From NCBI GenBank assembly GCA_938012815.1, contig CALLVV010000063.1, positions 1 to 5,236 on the forward strand: 5,236 bases of DNA, read 5' to 3'. This document shows, one piece after another, positions 1 through 5,236 of this stretch. Both the position numbers and the translations under genes were made by a program. Under the pieces are notes generated by a model. The model was not told where the DNA came from. It ran no database searches and worked only from the letters and a program-made list of their open reading frames with translations. Each line of letters opens with the position of its first letter. The stretch's first letter is position 1. The DNA comes from an uncultured Propionibacteriaceae bacterium (GTDB lineage Bacteria > Actinomycetota > Actinomycetes > Propionibacteriales > Propionibacteriaceae).

Positions 1-543
1 ACCGATGAGAGCCTGCATGGAGAAACGGACAGCGCGACGAACACGAAGATCAGGTAGGGCTTGCCGTCGAAGTCAACCGGGCACGAACTGGGCAGAGAGC
101 CCGACCGGGATGTGGAAGAAAGTCGTCAGGCAGAAGCCCAGGATGCTCATCACGCGCCTGCGGAAACGATTGGTGATCATCACCGCGAACGCCCCGCCGA
201 CCGCCAGCCCCAGGATGAACCGGAAGACCGTCGGCACCATCCAGCTGGGAGAAAGAACACAGCCGAGAGCTCCCACCATGAAGATCAGCGCCAAGAACTG
301 GACACTGCGTCTCCGGCCGAAACGAGTGGAAACGCTCTCCTCGCACACACCGCCGATCGCAGCTTCGAATATCAGGACCGAGGTGATGAAACTGGTGGTC
401 CAGTCGGTCAACCCTAAAACGGGTTTCATGGAGTCCAGAACACCGTTGATGACCCCGGTGTCGTAACCAAACAGCAGACCACCGAGAGTGGCTACCACCG
501 CGATCAGACAAGCCTGCGGCCATGGGGCCAGGTTCGTTTTCAC
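1..543 (-). pseudogene. Decayed sugar-porter MFS transporter (partial, internally deleted, frameshifted)
   Basis: The intact ancestor would have been a 12-helix inner-membrane sugar:proton symporter of the MFS sugar-porter family. Reading leftward from a GTG at 543-541, the first helix carries the typical GGLLFGYDTGVINGVL signature (residues 21-36). A motif-A-like loop, STRFGRRRS, follows at residues 72-80, with Thr where the family has Asp. Helix 4 reads RFILGLAVGGA (108-118). Similarity breaks there, near position 190: the expected PxYLAE...RG segment and the central helices are absent. The next residues (about 120-156) look like the helix 10-11 area of the family, ending at a TGA at 75-73. 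A one-base shift at about 77 reopens a hydrophobic stretch containing GKPYLIFVFVALS, which continues to the window edge. An intact porter has about 450-500 residues; this frame has 156. Large internal deletion plus frameshift is the best reading. The helix 10-11 assignment is the least certain part. The divergent neighbour is a broken LacI regulator. Confidence 0.8.
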
Positions 544-1171
544 AACGCCCCGCTGAAAGACCCACGATCCGCGACGTGGCCCCGCGAGCAGGGGTTTCGA
601 AATCCACCGTCTCGCGATACCTGCAGGGTCGAATCACCGACCACACCCACGACGCGATCGCACGGGCCATCCGCGAACTCGACTACCGTCCGAACACCGC
701 GGCCAGGAACCTGACCCACAACCGCAGCGGGGCCATCGGGACGCTCGGCAACGACATCAGGCAGCCGTGGCACGGAGAGTTCCTGAGGGGCTGGCCGGGT
801 ACATCATGGTGGAACCTTGCGACACCACCGACGACGGGGGTTTCGCGGCTACCGAACGGCTCCTGGAGGGCCCCGGACCTCGACCCACTGCACTCTTCGT
901 GGGAAAGGACCTGGCTGCTCTCGGCCCTCTGGCGCTGGCGTGATCCGAATGGATCATGATCCCGGATGAACTGGCCATCGCAACCATAGACGAAACCTTC
1001 CTCGCCCGTAGCCCAGCCATCCCCCCGACCTCGGTGGCTCTCGAGACCGAACGTCAGAGAAGCCTCGCCGGAGAACTCATGATCCGCAGGCTTCTGGACC
1101 CTGGCGCGGAACGCGTGAAACTGGTGACGTCCCCGGGTGGTGTGAGCATCCGGAACTCCACGATTTCCTGA
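522..1171 (+). pseudogene. Decayed LacI/GalR-family transcriptional regulator (internal deletion, frame change, nonsense codon)
   Basis: The family represses sugar-utilisation genes through an N-terminal helix-turn-helix and a periplasmic-binding-protein-like effector domain. In the first frame (ATG 522), residues 14-90 give the full DNA-binding region: PTIRDVAPRAGVSKSTVSRY is the HTH, LDYRPNTAARNL the hinge helix, and then GAIGTLGNDIRQPWHGEFLRG. At about 785-791 homology jumps to another frame (AGYIMVEPCDTTDDGGFAAT, then RPTALFVGKDLAALG). That is the late part of the effector domain, so roughly 120 residues of the core are missing. The same frame has a TGA at 941-943 where CGA (Arg) is easily imagined, then continues as IPDELAIATIDETFLA and ends with SPGGVSIRNS at the TGA at 1169-1171. 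An intact member has about 330-350 residues; about 216 codons remain. The likely targets are sugar-transport genes such as the broken divergent transporter. A short DNA-binding fragment could still be made from 522-959, but an effector-responsive repressor could not. Confidence 0.87.
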
Positions 1172-1183
1172 AAAATCGCCGAG

Positions 1184-1214
1184 TTGCCCCGGAACTTCGG
1201 GTTCGTGCTAGCCT
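1184..1214 (+). promoter_or_regulatory. Putative promoter of tRNA-Arg
   Basis: A TTGCCC at 1184-1189 resembles a -35 element. TAGCCT at 1209-1214, preceded by TGC, resembles an actinobacterial -10 (TAnnnT). The 19-base spacer is on the long side. Transcription would start near 1221, about 7 bases before the tRNA 5' end. The segment between the -10 and the start is GC-rich (ATCGCCCG), as is usual in stable-RNA promoters under stringent control. The spacer contains an imperfect dyad, CCCGGAACTTCGGG, at 1188-1201. Assignment is by position and consensus only. Confidence 0.5.
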
Positions 1215-1227
1215 ATCGCCCGTCGAA

Positions 1228-1299
1228 GCCCCCGTAGCTCAGGGGATAGAGCACCGCCCTCCGGAGGCGGGTGCCGAGGTTCGAATCCTCGCGGGGGCG
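1228..1299 (+). tRNA. tRNA-Arg (anticodon CCG)
   Basis: All four arms can be folded by eye. The acceptor stem is GCCCCCG (1228-1234) with CGGGGGC (1292-1298), with G1299 as discriminator. The D stem is GCTC (1237-1240) with GAGC (1249-1252). The anticodon stem is CCGCC (1254-1258) with GGCGG (1266-1270), around the loop CTCCGGA. This puts CCG at 1261-1263, which reads the arginine codon CGG. A four-base variable loop follows. The T stem CGAGG/CCTCG (1275-1279, 1287-1291) encloses TTCGAAT. The 3' CCA is not encoded (CTTC follows), so it must be added after transcription. All stems are fully paired, so the gene looks functional. The next coding sequence begins 49 bases downstream on the same strand. 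Confidence 0.97.
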
Positions 1300-1304
1300 C
1301 TTCA

Positions 1305-1319
1305 CGGCTGGACCAGCCG
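1305..1319 (+). terminator. GC-rich hairpin just downstream of tRNA-Arg, possible terminator or processing signal
   Basis: CGGCTGG (1305-1311) and CCAGCCG (1313-1319) are perfect inverted repeats around a single A. This can form a six-pair stem with a three-base loop, starting 5 bases after the tRNA 3' end. No T-run follows, so it is not a classical intrinsic terminator. U-less hairpin terminators have been proposed in actinobacteria, and a stem here could also delimit the tRNA precursor. It may allow read-through into the gene at 1349, which has no obvious promoter of its own. Confidence 0.45.
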
Positions 1320-1335
1320 GCGAGCCCATAACTCC

Positions 1336-1341
1336 AGGGAG
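1336..1341 (+). promoter_or_regulatory. Ribosome binding site fixing a TTG start at 1349
   Basis: AGGGAG at 1336-1341 is a good Shine-Dalgarno match and lies 7 bases before TTG 1349. It supports that start over the more upstream in-frame GTG at 1271. A start at 1271 would lie inside the tRNA and add 26 residues with no hydrophobic or family-like character. Confidence 0.7.
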
Positions 1342-1348
1342 TCCGTGC

Positions 1349-2860
1349 TTGACCGAGACCACAGCAGTGCCCGTCAGAAGGGCCCACCGCACGAAGTGGG
1401 CCGTGATACTCGTCCTCGTGTTCACGGCCACCCGCTCACTCAACGTTCTGCTGTGGAAGATCCCCCAAGGCACCTTCGTCCAGAATGACGTCAGTTATTA
1501 CGGCTACTGGCTCTGGTGTCTGCTGGGCGACGGCAGCCGTGACCTGAAGTGCACGACGGCGCTGGTCAGCTCTGGGGTGATGGTGGAATACCCCCTTCCT
1601 GCCGTCTGGTTCCTGGAGCTGCTCTACACGCTCGGGGGCGGTCATCCTTGGTGGTTGCCGCTGCTCCTGTCGGGAGCAGCGATGATCGGCGTCGCCCTCC
1701 TCACCGCACTGTGGGTTTGGGGACGCAGAAGACTGGCGTTTTGGGGGGGCACCGCCCTGATCGTGCTTCTCATAGCAGTCTGGTTCACCGCATCCCTGCC
1801 CTACCGGGGCACCGCGTTCAATTCCTGGCTGCCGGTCTTCGCCCTGTCGATGCTACTGCTCGACGGAGTCGTGGCGGTGATGCTGTTCAGGCACGGCTCG
1901 GTGGGGGCATCGGTTTTCTGGATCCTTTTCATAGGGGCCTGTGGACCCATCGTGTGGTTCCGCTTCGACATGTTGACCGCCGCCGCTGTGGCCCTCGCCT
2001 GCCTGTGGCTCAACCGCCATCCCGCTGCCTCGGGTGCCCTGATCGGTCTCGGCGCGTCAATAAAGCTCTGGCCCGCCCTGCTGATCGCCCCGATGTCTGC
2101 CCCCGTCTCTCTGCACGCCGGAAGAGGACGGTACCGCCTGATCGGTTTCGCTGTCACCGGGTTCACCCTCGGGCTCGCGTCCCTGCTGGTCGGCGGATGG
2201 ACCCGCTCTGTGTCTCCCCTGACCTGGCAGTCGAACCGGGGACTCCAGATGGAATCCGTCCCCGCAACCCCACTCGTCTTCCTGCGGACGTTCACCAAAA
2301 TCCCCGCCTGGCAGGTGGAGCTCAGCGAGTACAACGCCATCGAATTCCGCGGACCGGGTATCGACACCCTGCTCGGACTGTCGACATTCCTCACCGTGGG
2401 TTCGATCCTTCTCACCGTGGTGCTCACGTGGAGGTTGCTCCGCAAGTTCCGTTCGGGCGACAAAAACCTGGCCCAGGCCATCCTGCTGTCAGTGCTCGCC
2501 GTGGTGCTCGCCACTGTGATCGCGAACAAAACCCTTTCCACACAGTACGTCCAGTGGCTGGCGGGGCCGTTGGCAGCCCTGCTCGGCCTTGGTACCAACT
2601 CATGGTTGAAACGCCCTCGCCGGGTTCTGGCGATCGGGATGGTGATCATCGCGGTGCTCACCCAGTACACCTATCCTTGGGGCACCATGGGCATCATGGC
2701 GATCCCCAACGGTTCCGGGTTCGAATCCTCCACACTGATAGCTCGCAACGTGCTTCTCGTGATCCTGATGGGGTTCACGGCAGGACTCGCGTGGCGCGCC
2801 ACATCCTGTCCTCGCCCCGGCCGAGGTTCGCTAAGCTGTTCCTCGGGCGAGGAAGCCTGA
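1349..2860 (+). CDS. GT87/DUF2029-type polytopic membrane glycosyltransferase (probable mannosyltransferase)
   Basis: The product has 503 residues from a TTG start with a good ribosome binding site. It is very hydrophobic, with about 12-13 membrane segments (for example about 17-36, 103-123, 133-150, 160-180, 189-205, 262-282, 344-361, 376-392, 403-417, 425-442 and 465-482). Features that recall the GT-C fold GT87 family are: an acidic residue in the first outer loop (QNDVSYYGYW, Asp47, the likely catalytic site); VEYPLPAVWF (79-88); WFRFDML (203-209); LGASIKLWPALLIAP (234-248); RGLQMESVPATP (297-308); and NKTLSTQYVQWLAGPLA (393-409). Known GT87 members use polyprenyl-phosphate-mannose outside the membrane to extend lipomannan, PIM or other envelope glycans. 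The exact acceptor here cannot be told. The C-terminal tail (about 485-503) is polar, Ser/Gly/Arg-rich and probably cytoplasmic or disordered. The gene follows tRNA-Arg with no separate promoter seen, and it ends 53 bases before kgd. Confidence 0.82.
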   Translation: MTETTAVPVRRAHRTKWAVILVLVFTATRSLNVLLWKIPQGTFVQNDVSYYGYWLWCLLGDGSRDLKCTTALVSSGVMVEYPLPAVWFLELLYTLGGGHPWWLPLLLSGAAMIGVALLTALWVWGRRRLAFWGGTALIVLLIAVWFTASLPYRGTAFNSWLPVFALSMLLLDGVVAVMLFRHGSVGASVFWILFIGACGPIVWFRFDMLTAAAVALACLWLNRHPAASGALIGLGASIKLWPALLIAPMSAPVSLHAGRGRYRLIGFAVTGFTLGLASLLVGGWTRSVSPLTWQSNRGLQMESVPATPLVFLRTFTKIPAWQVELSEYNAIEFRGPGIDTLLGLSTFLTVGSILLTVVLTWRLLRKFRSGDKNLAQAILLSVLAVVLATVIANKTLSTQYVQWLAGPLAALLGLGTNSWLKRPRRVLAIGMVIIAVLTQYTYPWGTMGIMAIPNGSGFESSTLIARNVLLVILMGFTAGLAWRATSCPRPGRGSLSCSSGEEA

Positions 2861-2865
2861 CGCCC
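2821..2865 (+). promoter_or_regulatory. Cluster of overlapping inverted repeats upstream of kgd
   Basis: Three pairings share bases. CCGAGG (2821-2826) can pair with CCTCGG (2841-2846). TTCCTCG (2839-2845) forms a near-perfect 16-base palindrome with CGAGGAA (2848-2854). GGGCG (2845-2849) can pair with CGCCC (2861-2865). They are mutually exclusive as RNA and straddle the stop codon of the glycosyltransferase gene. No T-run follows, so this is not a standard terminator. It could be a weak terminator, an operator, or a GC-rich coincidence. Confidence 0.3.
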
Positions 2866-2882
2866 AAGCAGTAGTCTCAAGT

Positions 2883-2889
2883 AAGGGGA
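2883..2889 (+). promoter_or_regulatory. Shine-Dalgarno-like site, displaced from the kgd start
   Basis: AAGGGGA is the best purine-rich match in the gap. It lies 24 bases before the ATG at 2914 chosen for kgd, too far for direct use. It sits instead just ahead of a GTG at 2892. That GTG opens an 11-codon frame (2892-2927) whose stop overlaps the kgd start region. The site may load ribosomes for a leader peptide coupled to kgd, or it may simply be unused. Confidence 0.35.
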
Positions 2890-2913
2890 TTGTGGCAGCG
2901 GCCACTGGCGAAG

Positions 2914-5236
2914 ATGTCAACACCTGACTCACATGATGCATTTGGCGCGAATTCCTGGTTGATCGACGAGATGCGGGAGGCCTGGGAGAAGGACCCATCA
3001 TCCGTGGACGAATCATGGCAGGCCTTCTTCAAGGGCAAATCCACTCCCACGAACACGGCCCCTGCTTCCTCGACGCGGGGGGATCATCTCGCCTCCCCCC
3101 CACCGGAACGCGCCTCTCGGCAAGAGGGAAACCAGCCGATGGTGGAATCGGTCAAACCCACCAGGGAATCTCCCTCCACTCCGGGCACCGGGGCCGGTCT
3201 GTCGGCCAATGCCCCGAACCCGTCGCTGCGACCCGAACCTTCCGCCGTGGCACCTCGCCTGACCGTGCTTCGCGGGGCCCCGATGCGCACCGCGAAGAAC
3301 ATGGACGCCTCGTTGAGCATGCCTACCGCCACGTCTGTGCGCTCCGTGCCCATGAAGCTCGTGATCGACCAACGCACCGGGATCAACAACTTTCTGAAAA
3401 CGTCCAAGGGCGGCAAGGTCAGCTTCACCCACCTGATCGCCTACGCGATGATCCAGGCACTGAAAGTGGTGCCTGCGATGAACAACTCCTACGACGTGAT
3501 CAACGGCAAACCAACGTTGATCGAGAATCCCACGATCAACTTGGGGATCGCCATCGACCTCAAGAAACCGGATGGCACCCGCCAGCTCCTTGTTCCCAAC
3601 ATCAAGGGATGCGAGAAACTCAATTTCGCCCAGTTCTGGGCTGACTACGAAAAGATCGTTGCCAAGGCGCGCGCCGGGGAACTCACGGTGGCGGATTTCG
3701 CCGGAACCACGGCCACCATCACCAATCCCGGGGGCATTGGTACGAATCATTCCGTACCCCGCCTGATGAACGGGCAGGGGATGATCCTGGGGGTCGGGAG
3801 CATCGACTACCCCGCGGAGTTCCAAGGAACTTCGCTGTTTCACGTCGACGACTTCGGGATCTCCAAGATCACGACACTCACATCCACCTATGACCACCGC
3901 GTGATCCAAGGTGCCCAGTCGGGCGAGTTCCTGAAGATCATCCACCAGCTGTTGCTCGGGGAGCAGGACTTCTACGACAAGATCTTCGAGGCCCTGCGCA
4001 TTCCGTATGAGCCGTTGCGCTGGAGCGTCGACATCTCCACGCACCGTGAGAATCAGGTGGCGAAACAGGGACGAGTGCTGGAACTCATCAACGCCTACCG
4101 CTCGGTGGGACACCTGGTTGCCGATACCGACCCGTTGGAATACCGGCAGCGTTCACACGAGGACCTGCGACTGGAGACACATGGCCTGTCCATCTGGGAC
4201 CTGGACCGCGAGTTCGCCGTCGGCTCCTTCGGCGGGCAGGAAAGGGGCTACCGCTCGCTGCGGGAGATCCTCGCCATCTTGCAGGACTCCTACTGTCGCA
4301 CCGTTGCCGTCGAATACATGCACATCGCGGATCCCCAGCAGCGCAAGTGGTTCCAGGACCGCATCGAAGTGCCCCGCCAGGCCCTCACCCACCAGGAGCA
4401 CATGCACGCCCTCGACAAGCTGAACGAGGCCGAGGTCTTCGAGACCTTTCTGCAGACCAAGTTCGTGGGGCAGAAACGTTTCTCCCTGGAGGGCGGTGAA
4501 TCCGTAATCGTTCTGTTGGACGAGATCTGCCAGCAGGCCGCGAACGAACAACTCGACGAGGTGTGCATTGGCATGCCACACCGCGGCCGTCTGAACGTGA
4601 TGTCGAACATCGTAGGCAAGGACTACGCCCAGATCTTCCACGAGTTCGCAGGCACCATCGACGTCTCCGGCACAGGTGACGTCAAGTACCACCTGGGTTC
4701 GGAAGGCGAGTTCGTCGCCAACAACGGAGCCACCATCAAGGCCTCAGTCGCGGCCAATCCGTCCCATCTGGAAGCGGTCAATCCGGTTCTTCAGGGAATC
4801 GCCCGGGCGAAGCAGGACATGGTCGGCAGCGACGACTTCCCGGTATTGCCGCTTCTCCTGCATGGTGACGCGGCCTTCTGCGGCCAGGGAGTAATCTTCG
4901 AAACCCTGCAGATGAGCCAGCTGCGCGGGTACAAAACCGGTGGCACCATCCACATCGTGGTCAACAACCAGGTGGGATTCACCACGGCCCCCATCGAATC
5001 GCGCACATCCACCTACTGCACGGATGTCGCCAAGGCCATCTCCGCCCCGGTGCTGCACATCAACGGCGACGACCCGGATTCCTGCATCCGCGCCGCCCGC
5101 CTGGCCTTCACCTATCGGCAGCGGTTTCACAAGGATGTCGTGATCGACTTGGTCTGCTACCGGCGCCGCGGCCACAACGAAGGCGACGACCCCTCGATGA
5201 CCCAGCCGCTCATGTACCGGCTCATCGACTCCCTGG
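2914..5236 (+). CDS. kgd: Multifunctional 2-oxoglutarate decarboxylase/dehydrogenase E1-E2 fusion (Kgd/OdhA type), 5' part
   Basis: The enzyme decarboxylates 2-oxoglutarate with thiamine diphosphate in the TCA cycle, in the cytoplasm. In actinobacteria it works with a separate lipoyl-bearing E2 and a dihydrolipoyl dehydrogenase. The 774 codons present show the family's domain order. The N-terminal E1 segment is FGANSWLIDEM...DPSSVDESWQAFF (10-39). A Pro/Ser/Thr-rich linker spans about 41-115. The E2-like acyltransferase domain spans about 120-350, with PTATSVRSVP (137-146), NPGGIGTNHSVPRLM (271-285) and TSTYDHRVIQGAQSG (323-337), where His328 is the presumed catalytic residue. The E1 domain starts near 385, with GHLVADTDPL (399-408), EAFETFLQTK-like VFETFLQTKFVGQKRFSLEG (508-527), GMPHRGRLNV (553-562), ANPSHLEAV (614-622), the thiamine-diphosphate motif GDAAF...NNQVGFTT (651-691) and YRRRGHNEGDDPSM (749-762). 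No stop occurs before the edge. The family has about 1,200-1,250 residues, so about a third is outside. ATG 2914 is chosen because it puts the conserved FGxNxWL block at the usual distance; its own Shine-Dalgarno is poor. FHA proteins (OdhI/GarA) inhibit known homologues. Confidence 0.97.
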   Translation, partial: MSTPDSHDAFGANSWLIDEMREAWEKDPSSVDESWQAFFKGKSTPTNTAPASSTRGDHLASPPPERASRQEGNQPMVESVKPTRESPSTPGTGAGLSANAPNPSLRPEPSAVAPRLTVLRGAPMRTAKNMDASLSMPTATSVRSVPMKLVIDQRTGINNFLKTSKGGKVSFTHLIAYAMIQALKVVPAMNNSYDVINGKPTLIENPTINLGIAIDLKKPDGTRQLLVPNIKGCEKLNFAQFWADYEKIVAKARAGELTVADFAGTTATITNPGGIGTNHSVPRLMNGQGMILGVGSIDYPAEFQGTSLFHVDDFGISKITTLTSTYDHRVIQGAQSGEFLKIIHQLLLGEQDFYDKIFEALRIPYEPLRWSVDISTHRENQVAKQGRVLELINAYRSVGHLVADTDPLEYRQRSHEDLRLETHGLSIWDLDREFAVGSFGGQERGYRSLREILAILQDSYCRTVAVEYMHIADPQQRKWFQDRIEVPRQALTHQEHMHALDKLNEAEVFETFLQTKFVGQKRFSLEGGESVIVLLDEICQQAANEQLDEVCIGMPHRGRLNVMSNIVGKDYAQIFHEFAGTIDVSGTGDVKYHLGSEGEFVANNGATIKASVAANPSHLEAVNPVLQGIARAKQDMVGSDDFPVLPLLLHGDAAFCGQGVIFETLQMSQLRGYKTGGTIHIVVNNQVGFTTAPIESRTSTYCTDVAKAISAPVLHINGDDPDSCIRAARLAFTYRQRFHKDVVIDLVCYRRRGHNEGDDPSMTQPLMYRLIDSL

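Noticed and set aside
1161..1178. CGATTT/AAATCG inverted repeat across the stop of the LacI remnant
   Set aside because: The six-pair stem is AT-rich at its loop end and has no T-run. It is too weak to call a terminator.
1271..1348. Upstream GTG extension of the glycosyltransferase
   Set aside because: It begins inside tRNA-Arg and adds unremarkable residues. TTG 1349 has a well-spaced AGGGAG.
1801..2670. Long minus-strand open frame opposite the membrane glycosyltransferase
   Set aside because: The plus-strand frame has coherent hydrophobic segments and GT87 motifs. The antisense product has neither membrane segments nor recognisable motifs.
2832..2837. TAAGCT as a -10 element for kgd
   Set aside because: It fits TAnnnT, but there is no convincing -35 at 16-19 bases upstream. 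Such hexamers are frequent by chance.
1549..2874. Plus-strand frame of 441 codons overlapping the glycosyltransferase
   Set aside because: Its translation is Arg/Pro/His-rich and low in hydrophobic residues, typical of a frame-shifted reading of the true gene.
2954..3258. Pro/Ser/Thr-rich stretch near the Kgd N-terminus as an unusual insertion
   Set aside because: A variable low-complexity linker between the E1 N-terminal segment and the acyltransferase domain is normal in this family.
3013..4113. Long open frame on the minus strand opposite the kgd acyltransferase domain
   Set aside because: It is antisense to strongly conserved Kgd motifs. Its translation is His/Arg/Gly/Val-rich with no family resemblance, as expected of a shadow in high-GC coding DNA.

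Overview
This is a high-GC, densely coded window whose gene content and codon use fit an actinobacterium. The strongest taxonomic signal is the last gene. It is an actinobacterial-type fusion of an E2-like acyltransferase domain with an E1-type 2-oxoglutarate decarboxylase (Kgd/OdhA type), rather than a stand-alone SucA. The GT87-type polytopic membrane glycosyltransferase also fits. A Propionibacteriales-like origin is my inference; the sequence does not prove it.

Positions 1-1171 hold the decayed remains of a sugar-uptake locus. On the minus strand is the N-terminal part of a sugar-porter MFS transporter. It seems to have lost its middle, to be frameshifted near its tail, and to run off the left edge. 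Divergent to it on the plus strand is a LacI/GalR-family regulator. Its DNA-binding domain is intact, most of its sugar-binding core is missing, its reading frame changes near 791, and it has an in-frame TGA at 941. The two 5' ends abut with no room for a divergent promoter. Transporter, regulator and promoter were therefore probably lost through several separate deletions.

Positions 1172-1348 hold a tRNA unit: a plausible promoter with a GC-rich discriminator, tRNA-Arg (anticodon CCG) at 1228-1299, and a strong GC hairpin just after it at 1305-1319. A TTG-started membrane protein of 503 residues follows (1349-2860), resembling GT87/DUF2029 polyprenyl-phosphate-mannose-dependent mannosyltransferases of the cell envelope.

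The 53 bases between that gene and the next, together with the end of its coding region, contain several overlapping inverted repeats and a possible 11-codon leader ORF. Kgd begins at 2914 and runs off the right edge after 774 codons, roughly the first 60-65% of the usual length. It covers the N-terminal E1 segment, a Pro/Ser-rich linker, the whole acyltransferase-like domain, and the thiamine-diphosphate-binding part of the decarboxylase domain.

I see no new defence, mobile or CRISPR system. The most interesting items are the deletion-scarred transporter/regulator pair and the potential leader/attenuator architecture upstream of kgd.
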